Position numbers and translations under genes: made by a program | In this document: positions 40,169 to 48,186 of the stretch, one piece after another | Position numbering within the stretch: the first letter of the stretch is position 1 | Layout of the letters: each line of letters opens with the position of its first letter | The notes under the pieces: generated by a model | Databases searched by the model: none | What the model was told of the DNA's origin: nothing | What the model saw: only the letters and a program-made list of their open reading frames with translations | Assembly: GCA_910578935.1 (NCBI GenBank) | Contig: CAJTSM010000016.1 | Coordinates: 5,065 to 69,064 of the forward strand | From: an uncultured Oscillibacter sp. | Lineage (GTDB): Bacteria; Bacillota; Clostridia; Oscillospirales; Oscillospiraceae | Length of the DNA stretch: 64,000 nucleotides | Direction: 5' to 3'

Positions 40169-40361
40169 GGTTCTTCTCCTGAAAGTGTTTTGAAAACCGT
40201 GATAGATTGAAAGCCTGCATTCGGCTTTGCCAGATATTGTGGTTCATTATACGGCTGTTTGGGCCGAATGTCAATGAGGGCGATTGGGGTGAACCCTTTG
40301 GGCCGGCCGCCGGATGGTCCCGCGGGGTTTCCGCCGGCAGGGGCGAGAACGTATGCGGCGG

Positions 40362-41261
40362 TCAGTTTTTCCGGTATTCTTTTAAAATGTCCAAGACCAG
40401 CGCATCTCGTGTTTTTTCACGGCAGCCGGTGCTTTCATACATGGAAAAATTGAGGATGGGAGCGTCAACGATGTTTATGACGGAAAAGTGCTCCTCAGAG
40501 AAGTTTCGGGCGGCGGAACTCTGGGGCATCAAGGTGCTCCGGATGCCGATCTCAATATATTTTCGGATAATGTCTATGCGCACGTCCGATAGGGTCAGTT
40601 CCGGCACAAACCCGATATTTTTGCATACGCGCAAATAGAACGAATACAAGGAGGCGTCCTCTTTTGGAAAGCAGTAGCGTTCCGATTTGATGTCGTCAAA
40701 CGACACGGCGTCCGTGACGCGGAGTTTTTCCGCGTTTGCTTTGGATGTGACAAATACAAGGGGATCTTGAAAAAGAGATGTAGCGCGGTATCCGGAGGGT
40801 TTTCCGATGAGCTCCCGATAGGCGAAAGCCAGGTCGATCTGCCCGAACTCCAGCATTTCGTTGATGGCTTCGTGCTGCTTTTGATAGGTTTCTACATAAA
40901 AGTTTCGCTTTCCCGCCTCAAATTTCGTAATTGCGTCGATGATCTTCACGTCGACGGCCCCGAAGGGAATCGCCAGGTGAATGCACCTTTGATGATTCAG
41001 CTGGTAGCTGTCTGCGGCGGTGGACAAAAGATTGACGTCTTCGGAAAGATTGTTGATATATCCGGAGATATAATCTCCGAAAGGCGTGCACACGACGGCG
41101 CTGTTGTTTTTTCGGACGAAGAGGGAACCGCCAAGATATTCCTCCAGAGCTTTAATCCGTTTGGAGAGTGCCGACTGTGAAATATACAGGCTGTCGGCCG
41201 CTTTTGAAAAGCTCCGATAGCGCACAACCGCTTGAAAATATCGCAAATCGTCAAATCTCAT
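40362..41261 (-). CDS. LysR-family transcriptional regulator
   Basis: A 299-residue LysR protein. The N-terminal HTH reads RFDDLRYFQAVVRYRSFSKAADSLYISQSALSKRIKALEEYLGGSLFVR, followed by the linker helix and a two-lobe effector domain. ATG 41261 follows AAAGGGGGC; the possible TTG 18 bases upstream is less likely. It is divergent from the UGSC/TRAP/flavoprotein operon across a 367-base gap and is the natural candidate for its control, with the transported acid as possible co-inducer. Confidence 0.88.
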   Translation of the reverse strand: MRFDDLRYFQAVVRYRSFSKAADSLYISQSALSKRIKALEEYLGGSLFVRKNNSAVVCTPFGDYISGYINNLSEDVNLLSTAADSYQLNHQRCIHLAIPFGAVDVKIIDAITKFEAGKRNFYVETYQKQHEAINEMLEFGQIDLAFAYRELIGKPSGYRATSLFQDPLVFVTSKANAEKLRVTDAVSFDDIKSERYCFPKEDASLYSFYLRVCKNIGFVPELTLSDVRIDIIRKYIEIGIRSTLMPQSSAARNFSEEHFSVINIVDAPILNFSMYESTGCREKTRDALVLDILKEYRKN

Positions 41262-41628
41262 TCTTGCCCCCTTTGTCAAGTGTGTGTACCTGGCCGCGCT
41301 GGATGTTCCCTATAGATTAGCATAAAACCTGCTTAAAAGCAACAGCACCCAGCTTGGGGGAGAACGGGAGCGCGGTCCTGAAAGTCCCAAGACAAGGCGG
41401 TTAGGCCGCTTCCTTTTTTTTTCTGTCGTATCGGATATTGTGCAATTCGCAATAAAAAAAGACTTGATTTTCGTAAAATGCTATTTATTTATTCCAAAAC
41501 AGAATAGGGCCCTTTCCGAACAAGAATTGCGCTCCGCCCTGGGTTTATACTACAATAAAATTAGAAATTGGCAGTGGAGAACCCTCTCTTTTTCTGTCAG
41601 ACTACATTTTTGGAAAGGAAATGAAGAC
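41262..41628. other. Divergent intergenic region between LysR and the UGSC operon
   Basis: No gene is seen. A GCGG/CCGC mini-hairpin followed by nine T's (41396-41422) could be a leader terminator on the plus strand. TTGCGC (41527-41532) and TACAAT (41551-41556), 18 bases apart, are a weak promoter candidate. The in-frame codons upstream of ATG 41629 have no ribosome site and are not counted as coding. Confidence 0.4.
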
Positions 41629-43335
41629 ATGGAAATGGATCGTCTGCTTGACCCCCGGGGCTACCAGGAGCGTCCGATGCTTCAGCTTGCCAAACGGCCC
41701 TCCTTGGAAGAGTTGAAAAACGGTAAGATTTTGTTTTATAACAACACAAAGCTGGGGTTCTGCAATTATTATACGGTGTTCGACCGGATTAAGGAGCGCC
41801 TCCGGGAGATCGGCTGCGACGACAGCAAATGGGTAGAGTACACGGAAACCGTCCGCGGCAAAAACGCGGAAAAGCTAATGGAATACGCCAAAATGCTGGC
41901 GGAGGAAAAGCCGGTGGCCGCGATCGTAGCCTTTGGCGACATGGGGACTTCATCCTCCACCACCGTTTTGACCATTGCCCTTGAAAAGATTGGAATTCCG
42001 GCGGTCTATATGACCGCGCCTCCGGGATCGGCGATCACCGAGGGCGTCGGCGTCTACCGTGCCGGCGAGCTCTGCCTGTGCTCCGTTGATATTTATCAGG
42101 CGTCCACCGTGGATGAGGTTGCGGCGGAGGTCGATAAAAAATGGGATTATATTTTGGAATCGCTGACCAGCAACGGCGAGAGGCTGAAAGAGCTTGCCCA
42201 TATCGACTTTAAGATGGATCAGGTTGCCCCCGCGAAGGACGGCCTTCTGCCCTTTGTGCCGGAGTACGATGCGGAAAAATCCGCAGAGCCTGGCGCGTAC
42301 ATGGAAGAGGTCATGGACTATTTCAACGGCGAGCACATTTCCGACGGCCTGCCCATCATTCCGCCCACCAAGCGGCGGTATGAGGCCATGATGGAGTACT
42401 GCCCCTGGGATGAGAATACCAAGCTGGTAGATCCCTCCGGCCCCAGCGGCCGGGAGATCACCGTCAAGGATGTGGCGATTGCCGCCGTGATGGCAGGCTG
42501 CAAGCCCGAGGCCATGCCCGTCCTGGTGGCGGCGTTTAAGGCGCTGAACAGTCCGCTCTACAACTTCAATCAATCCGTTACCACGTCCCACCCGGGTGGC
42601 AACATGTGCATCGTCTCCGGACCCATTGCCCAGGAAATCGGTATTTCCGGCAAGCAGGGATGCCAGGGCCCCGGATATCCCGCCAACGCCACGATTGGCC
42701 GGGCGATCAATCTCGTAATCATGAACGTGCTTCGGTCCGTTCCTGGTGTGTGCGATTTGGACTGCATTGCCTCTCAGGCGGAGTTCACCTACTGCTTTGC
42801 CGAAGAGCCTGCCCTGGCGCAGTGGAACATGATCAATGAAGACCGCTTTGACCGGGAAACCACAACGGTGTACTTGCTGAAGGCGGAACCGATCCACGAT
42901 ATCATCGACTTCCTGAGTCTGAACGGACATGACCTGCTGGACACCATTACCGCGTGCTGTACGACTCTGGGCTCCAACAACGCCTATATGCCCGGCCCCC
43001 TGGTGGTGTGCCTGACGCCCGACCATGCCATGATGCTGAAGAAGGCCGGATATACGAAGGAGATGATTCAGGAGCATATCCATCAGTACGTATACCATCA
43101 GACGCCTATGGTCAACGGCCGCGGCCTGATGCCCGTCCGTCCCAAGGAGTGGGAAAACCGTCATCCCCTGCCGGTCACCAGGAGCCCGAAGGATGTGGAG
43201 GTTGTCACAATCGGCGGCCGGGGCGGCCACTCCGGCGTGATTCTGCCCTGGGCGCTGCACAGCGAGGGCTGTGTGGAGGCGCTGCGCCTGCCGGACGGCA
43301 CCGCCGCCAAGAGCATCCGGGATTTCAAAAAGTAA
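41629..43335 (+). CDS. UGSC-like two-domain protein
   Basis: A 568-residue cytoplasmic protein. The N-terminal part (about 30-200) resembles the UGSC (seleno)protein domain: KILFYNNTKLGFCNYYTVFDRI, then AIVAFGDMGTSSSTTV where relatives have U/C-G-S-C, so the redox Cys or Sec is replaced by Thr/Ser. From about 225 a second domain carries DGLPIIPPTKRRYEAMM, VKDVAIAAVMAGCKPEAMPVLVAAFKAL and SGKQGCQGPGYPANATIGRAINL. No in-frame TGA is present, so it is not a selenoprotein. Start: ATG 41629 after GGAAAGGAA. It heads an operon with an FAD enzyme and a TRAP transporter. The reaction is unknown. Confidence 0.65.
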   Translation: MEMDRLLDPRGYQERPMLQLAKRPSLEELKNGKILFYNNTKLGFCNYYTVFDRIKERLREIGCDDSKWVEYTETVRGKNAEKLMEYAKMLAEEKPVAAIVAFGDMGTSSSTTVLTIALEKIGIPAVYMTAPPGSAITEGVGVYRAGELCLCSVDIYQASTVDEVAAEVDKKWDYILESLTSNGERLKELAHIDFKMDQVAPAKDGLLPFVPEYDAEKSAEPGAYMEEVMDYFNGEHISDGLPIIPPTKRRYEAMMEYCPWDENTKLVDPSGPSGREITVKDVAIAAVMAGCKPEAMPVLVAAFKALNSPLYNFNQSVTTSHPGGNMCIVSGPIAQEIGISGKQGCQGPGYPANATIGRAINLVIMNVLRSVPGVCDLDCIASQAEFTYCFAEEPALAQWNMINEDRFDRETTTVYLLKAEPIHDIIDFLSLNGHDLLDTITACCTTLGSNNAYMPGPLVVCLTPDHAMMLKKAGYTKEMIQEHIHQYVYHQTPMVNGRGLMPVRPKEWENRHPLPVTRSPKDVEVVTIGGRGGHSGVILPWALHSEGCVEALRLPDGTAAKSIRDFKK

Positions 43336-43390
43336 TCAGGGCCTGTTTTCTGGGGCAAAATTCTAAAATACACGGAAAAGGAGAACTACG

Positions 43391-44854
43391 ATGGATGGCT
43401 ACAGTGTCAACTATGATGTAATCGTATGCGGCGGCGGTACTTCCGGCTTCAGTGCCGCGATTCAAGCCGCCCGCGGCGGCGCAAAGACTCTGGTGATTGA
43501 GAAGACCGGATGTCTTGGCGGGCAGCTTACGGTTTCCGGCCCTCCGGGCTTTGGCTATGCGCGCATGTTCAACTGCTACGGACAGCAGGACAGCAAGGGC
43601 ATCATTGAAGAAACGCACCAGCGCCTTTACAGGGCGGGCCACGCGCTTCCGCACCTTCGGCCCAAGCACCGTGTGGGCGCCGCTTACACCTTCTCCTACA
43701 TTGACCCGGAGTGGTGGGTTCTGATGGCGTTTGACATGTGTGAAGAAGAGGGCGTGACTTTGCTGCTGGACGCTCTGGTAGTGGACGCAATCGTGGAGGA
43801 CCAAACGATCAAGGGCGTCGTGGTGGAGGACTGCGGCGGAAGACACGAGATCCGCGGCAAGGTGGTAATCGACTGCACCGGTGAAGGCTACCTCTCCACC
43901 TACGCGGGATGCGAAACGCAGATGTCCCCGCGGGACGTGCTGGAGCCCCATACGATCTGCTTCACTGCCGACGGGGTCAACTGGGACAAACTGATGAAGT
44001 ATATCAACCGCCATCCGGACCAGTTTACAACGGCCCAGCTTCTGAATCCTTATGCTTCCATTACCATTGAGCAGATCATCAAGGCGTATGAGGACGCCAT
44101 TGATCCGATGGAACTGGGAGAGATCATGGGCTTTAACGACTTGCGGGAAGTTGCCCTCTATAATGGCGACTGGCACAAATATTCCGGCGCGGGTTTCTTC
44201 CTCCAGCCTAAGGAGGGCGGCCATGTTCTGGCCCACTTCCAGCATTCCTCTCAGTGGGACAATACGTCTCCCTATGATGCCTGGGATATGTCCCGCTGCC
44301 ATATTGAGTGCCGCAAGCAGATCGAAATCGCCTGGAGATTCTTCAAGAACTATGTGCCCGGATTTGAGGACGCCTATATCGTCAAAATGGGAACGGAACT
44401 GCGGATTCGCGAGGGCGCGATGGTGATGGGAGACTATGTTCTGACAGGGGAGGACATCGGCAATACCTGCCGGTTTGACGACAGCATCGGGCTTTCCTCT
44501 TTCCCGGCCGGCGCTTTCCACACCACGAATGTCAACACGCTGAACGCCATCGGTAAGAACAACGGGGCGGAGACAAAGCGCTATCCCCAGGGCTCTTATG
44601 AGATTCCCTATAGAATTCTGGTGCCCAGGAAGATTGAAAATCTGCTTGTGGCCGGCAAGTGCGTCAGTACGGACCGCAATGGACACATGCGTTTTGTGGC
44701 CCAGACCTTTGTGACCGGCCAGGCGGCCGGTGCGGCGGCGGCGCTTGCCGTCAAAAAGGGCTGCACGCCCCGTGACCTTGAAAAGCAAGTGGATGAATTA
44801 CAGGAGATTCTGAAAGCCAGCGGCGCGGTGGTCTTTGCGAAAGACCTCAAATAA
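43391..44854 (+). CDS. FAD-dependent oxidoreductase (PF12831-type)
   Basis: A 487-residue flavoprotein. It opens with a dinucleotide fold, DVIVCGGGTSGFSAAIQAARGGAKTLVIEK (GxGxxG variant with the end-of-strand Glu), continues with CLGGQLTVSG and VVIDCTGEGYLS, and ends with the family's ILVPRKIENLLVAGKCVSTD and FVTGQAAGAAAALAVKKG. The family oxidises or reduces organic substrates with FAD, usually without a known partner. AAAAGGAGAA precedes ATG 43391. Its position between the UGSC-like gene and the TRAP genes suggests that it acts on the imported acid. Confidence 0.85.
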   Translation: MDGYSVNYDVIVCGGGTSGFSAAIQAARGGAKTLVIEKTGCLGGQLTVSGPPGFGYARMFNCYGQQDSKGIIEETHQRLYRAGHALPHLRPKHRVGAAYTFSYIDPEWWVLMAFDMCEEEGVTLLLDALVVDAIVEDQTIKGVVVEDCGGRHEIRGKVVIDCTGEGYLSTYAGCETQMSPRDVLEPHTICFTADGVNWDKLMKYINRHPDQFTTAQLLNPYASITIEQIIKAYEDAIDPMELGEIMGFNDLREVALYNGDWHKYSGAGFFLQPKEGGHVLAHFQHSSQWDNTSPYDAWDMSRCHIECRKQIEIAWRFFKNYVPGFEDAYIVKMGTELRIREGAMVMGDYVLTGEDIGNTCRFDDSIGLSSFPAGAFHTTNVNTLNAIGKNNGAETKRYPQGSYEIPYRILVPRKIENLLVAGKCVSTDRNGHMRFVAQTFVTGQAAGAAAALAVKKGCTPRDLEKQVDELQEILKASGAVVFAKDLK

Positions 44855-44955
44855 GCGGTTTCCAAGTCGCGGGTTCCGCAAAGCGGAATGCCCGAAGCCG
44901 AGGGAAGCGTGCCCAGCTGCTCATACTGTTATAATTTTATAAGGAGGCATCCACG

Positions 44956-46053
44956 ATGGAAAGAAAACTGGAAAGATTTCTTGCGTTGGTACTCGCGCTG
45001 GCAATGGTACTGGCGCTCTCCGCCTGCGGCGGTGACGCCAAAACGTCCAGCGATCCCCCGGCCGGTCCGCCGGACAGCAAAGATTCCGGCAGCGAGGCTT
45101 CCGGCAGCGATGCGTCCGGCGACCCGGTGGTCACCTTGAGTTTCGGAAGCACATCCTCCGCGGAGGACCTCATCACCCAGGCAATGAACCGGGTGGCGGA
45201 AACCTGCAAAGAGAAATCCGGCGGAAGCATTCAGATCACCGTATACCCCGCTTCTCAGCTGGGTGACGCCACTGCGCAGCTCGAGAGCCTTTCCACCGGC
45301 GGACAGGACATGTTCATTGAATCCGAAGCCAGCTATATGCAGACTTATGGAATCGCCGACGCGGGGGTTTGCTCTTTCGGCGTGTGCAACACGCAGGAAA
45401 AACTGTCTAAGCTCACCCAAAGTGATTTATGGGCGGAGTGGGAGCAGCAGTTCCTGGACACCACCGGAATTGCCACGATTTCCAACAACTGGATTCGTCA
45501 GATGACCGTCATTTGCAGCAAAAAGCCTCTGCGTTCCGTGGAGGATTTCAAGGGTGTGAAGATCCGCACGGTGTCGTCGGAGACGACCATAGCCGTATAT
45601 AACGCTCTGGGCTTCAGCTCTACGCCGATCAGCTTCAGTGAGGTTTACCTGAGTTTGCAGCAGGGCGTAGTGGACGCCACCTTCGGCACCCAGGATAACG
45701 TCTATACGAACTCCTTCTACGAGCAGGCGCCCTATATTCTGCAATGGGGCCCCTCCTGCACCAATCTGGGCGTTTGGATCAACAACGGGAAGTTCAGCAG
45801 TATGACGGAGGCTCAACAGCAGATTCTGGTGGAGGCCTGCAACGAAGCCGGGCAGTGGTACACCGATTCCGCCAACGAGCAGACTCAGGGGTATATCGAC
45901 GATATGATTTCCAAAAATGTGGAGCTGGTGTATCTGTCTGAGGAAGACGAAGCCTATGCCAACGACACGCTGGTAGAACTGGCCCGCAGCTATGAGGGCT
46001 CCAAATTCTCCGACGGCATTGTGGACAGGCTGCTAGGGGAACTTGATTCATAA
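44956..46053 (+). CDS. DctP-family TRAP solute-binding lipoprotein
   Basis: The receptor of a second TRAP system, 365 residues. The signal peptide runs through LALVLALAMVLALSAC with a lipobox (LSAC, Cys 24), and a Ser/Asp/Pro/Gly linker follows. DctP features include SAEDLITQAMNRVAE, VYPASQLGDATAQLESL, and the conserved Arg-bearing DFKGVKIRTVSSETTIAVYNALGFSSTPISFSEVYLSLQQGVVD that binds the carboxylate of the ligand. This implies a carboxylic acid substrate. It differs from the TAXI-type receptor at 15-16 kb. AAGGAGG precedes ATG 44956. Confidence 0.92.
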   Translation: MERKLERFLALVLALAMVLALSACGGDAKTSSDPPAGPPDSKDSGSEASGSDASGDPVVTLSFGSTSSAEDLITQAMNRVAETCKEKSGGSIQITVYPASQLGDATAQLESLSTGGQDMFIESEASYMQTYGIADAGVCSFGVCNTQEKLSKLTQSDLWAEWEQQFLDTTGIATISNNWIRQMTVICSKKPLRSVEDFKGVKIRTVSSETTIAVYNALGFSSTPISFSEVYLSLQQGVVDATFGTQDNVYTNSFYEQAPYILQWGPSCTNLGVWINNGKFSSMTEAQQQILVEACNEAGQWYTDSANEQTQGYIDDMISKNVELVYLSEEDEAYANDTLVELARSYEGSKFSDGIVDRLLGELDS

Positions 46054-46111
46054 GCTTACCGGTATGAAAACGGAAACGGCCCTGTAAGGGGCCGGACCGT
46101 AAAGCTTTGAA

Positions 46112-46150
46112 ATTCATGGGATGCGGCGTGTTTTGCCGCATCCCATGAAT
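46112..46150 (+). promoter_or_regulatory. Strong hairpin between dctP and dctQ
   Basis: ATTCATGGGATGCGGC (46112-46127) and GCCGCATCCCATGAAT (46135-46150) form a perfect 16-bp stem with a 7-base loop. No T-run follows, so it is more likely to protect the dctP message end or set the ratio of receptor to permease than to act as a full terminator. Confidence 0.6.
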
Positions 46151-46177
46151 GGCAGGACCTGTTTTGGAGGTAAATTT

Positions 46178-46801
46178 ATGAAAAAAGCTGTGAAACTGCT
46201 GAATCAAGTCGTATATTGGATTAATTTTGTTCTGCGCAAATTAGGAGCGGCCGTACTGGCGGCGATGTTCCTCTCCATTACGGCGGGCATCGTTTCGCGC
46301 TATATGTTCAACAGCGCCCTTTCGTGGACAGAGGAGCTGGTGTGCTTCCTGATGGTGTACCTGTGCTACATCAGCGCCGCCATTACGACGGCGGAGAAGA
46401 AGCACATTGTGGCGGATTTTCTGGTTGCGTTGGCTCCGGAGACATTTAAACGCGCTATTTCCGTTCTCAGCCGGATTCTCATGGTCATATTTTTCGTGTG
46501 CGTCAGTATCAGCATTACGGAACTGCTGCCCACGCTTGTGTGGAAAAGCGGGGTTTTGCTGATTCACCGCCGCTTTTACTACTATCCCATCCTTGTCAGC
46601 TGTATTGTGATGACATTTGATGTGCTGGTAGATATTGTAAATGACTTTGTGCCCGGATATGATTTGATCGCCCAGGAAAAGGAACGGGCGGCCAAAGCTG
46701 CGAAAGAGGCGGAGGATGAGGAAGCGGTGGAGCTTCGCAAGAGCATGGACGACTTTATGCGGGCCTCAGCCGCCGAGATGGAGAGGGAAAAGGAGGGCTA
46801 A
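46178..46801 (+). CDS. TRAP transporter small permease (DctQ)
   Basis: The four-helix small membrane subunit, 207 residues. Family features are the second-helix motif FLSITAGIVSRYMFNSALSWTEELVCFLMVYLCYISAA (RYxFxxxxxWxEE) and conserved charged TAEKKHIVADFL. A charged C-terminal tail rich in Glu, Ala and Lys extends about 40 residues beyond the usual end. GGAGG at 46166-46170 selects ATG 46178. It pairs with the large permease encoded directly downstream; the DctM start lies 1 base after its stop. Confidence 0.9.
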   Translation: MKKAVKLLNQVVYWINFVLRKLGAAVLAAMFLSITAGIVSRYMFNSALSWTEELVCFLMVYLCYISAAITTAEKKHIVADFLVALAPETFKRAISVLSRILMVIFFVCVSISITELLPTLVWKSGVLLIHRRFYYYPILVSCIVMTFDVLVDIVNDFVPGYDLIAQEKERAAKAAKEAEDEEAVELRKSMDDFMRASAAEMEREKEG

Positions 46802-46802
46802 T

Positions 46803-48095
46803 ATGACCAATATTTTGATTATCAGCATCGCTTTTATTGTATTGCTGCTCCTGGGCGTCCCTGTGGCGTTTTCCCTTGGCATTCCCTGCCTGGGCTACCT
46901 GCTGCTGTGCCCGGAGCTTCCCATCACAGTGGTTTCTCAGAATATTATGCGGCACATGCTCTCGTTTACCCTGATCTCCATGCCGGGATTTTTGTTTGTG
47001 GGACGCATGATGAATACCAGCGGCATTACGGACCGGCTGTTTAAATTTGCCATCGCCATGGTGGGCCGGTTCCGCGGCGGCTTGGCCATGGCAAACGCTT
47101 TGGCCAGCGCGATGTTTGCCGCCATGTCCGGCACTGCCGTGGGAGACGCCGGCGGTCTTGGCCTGGTGGAGATGAACATGATGAAAGAGGCGGGCTATGA
47201 CGACGATGTTGCTGCCGGCATCACCGCCGCGTCCAGCATCCTGGGCCCGATTATTCCGCCTTCGGCGGCCATGGTTCTGCTGGCGGCGATCTGCGAGCTG
47301 CCGGTGACATATTTGTTTTACGGCGGCGTGATTCCCGGCGTCCTGCTCTGCGGCGCTATGCTCATCAACGTTGCCATACGGGCCCACTTTACGAAAAAGG
47401 GCAGGACCTGGCCCAGCACCAAGACCCCCTGGCGGCAGGCGCTGCGTACGATCCCGCAGGCGATTCCGGCGCTGTTTACCTTTGTCATCATTCTGGGTTC
47501 TATTCTGGGGGGCTTTTGTACCGCTACGGAGGCGGCGGTGGTGGCGGCCTGGTATTCCATCCTCTTGGGATTCTGCTATAAAAAAGCAACCTGGAAATCT
47601 ATTTGGAAGACTTTGGAAGAGACGGTGGCGGCTTGCGGGGTCTTTATGCTGATCGTCTCTATTGCCACATTCCTGGCGTGGATTTTCACCAAGGAGAATT
47701 TGACCGGGTATCTCGCTTCGTTCCTCACCAAATTCTCCGCAGGCAGCCAGGTGCCCATGATGCTGATCTGCGTGGTAGTCTTCCTGATGATCGGCTGCTT
47801 TTTGGATACCAGCGCGGCGGTGCTGCTCCTGGCGCCCATTATTATTCCGGTGGTGAAATCCATTGGGATTGACCCGATTCATTTCGGCGTGGTCATGGTA
47901 ATCGCCCTGATGATTGGGATTATTACGCCGCCCTTTGGCATTTGCCTGTTTGTGGTGTCGGAGGTGGGGAATCTGCCGGTCCGCAAGACAACGGCGGAGG
48001 CCGTCAAATATATTCCGGCGATGGTGCTGGTGATCATTCTCTGCGTTGTGTTCCCGCAGCTGATCACCTGGCTGCCCAGCGTACTGCTGAATTGA
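46803..48095 (+). CDS. TRAP transporter large permease (DctM)
   Basis: The twelve-helix ion-coupled membrane subunit, 430 residues. Typical motifs are GVPVAFSLG near the start, GRFRGGLAMANALASAMFAAMSGTAVGDAGGLG, ITAASSILGPIIPPSAAMVLLAA, and IGIITPPFGICLFVVSEV near the C-terminus. With DctP and DctQ it completes a tripartite importer for an organic acid. AAAAGGAGGG before ATG 46803 overlaps the end of dctQ. Confidence 0.93.
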   Translation: MTNILIISIAFIVLLLLGVPVAFSLGIPCLGYLLLCPELPITVVSQNIMRHMLSFTLISMPGFLFVGRMMNTSGITDRLFKFAIAMVGRFRGGLAMANALASAMFAAMSGTAVGDAGGLGLVEMNMMKEAGYDDDVAAGITAASSILGPIIPPSAAMVLLAAICELPVTYLFYGGVIPGVLLCGAMLINVAIRAHFTKKGRTWPSTKTPWRQALRTIPQAIPALFTFVIILGSILGGFCTATEAAVVAAWYSILLGFCYKKATWKSIWKTLEETVAACGVFMLIVSIATFLAWIFTKENLTGYLASFLTKFSAGSQVPMMLICVVVFLMIGCFLDTSAAVLLLAPIIIPVVKSIGIDPIHFGVVMVIALMIGIITPPFGICLFVVSEVGNLPVRKTTAEAVKYIPAMVLVIILCVVFPQLITWLPSVLLN

Positions 48096-48119
48096 CGTCT
48101 TAGCCGTGCGGCAATGCGG

Positions 48120-48154
48120 GGAGAGGGGCCTGCCGGTCCGGCAGGCCCCTCTCC
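48120..48154 (+). terminator. Hairpin after dctM
   Basis: GGAGAGGGGCCTGCC (48120-48134) and GGCAGGCCCCTCTCC (48140-48154) form a perfect stem extending into the loop. The T-run is poor (GCGCTTTAT), so it may be partial or a processing site, letting the downstream flavoprotein be co-expressed. Confidence 0.55.
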
Positions 48155-48186
48155 GCGCTTTATGGGAAATCACAGGAGAGAATGCT

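Noticed and set aside
41629..43335. Selenoprotein of the UGSC family
   Set aside because: No in-frame TGA or Cys is at the motif; the positions are Met-Gly-Thr-Ser-Ser.
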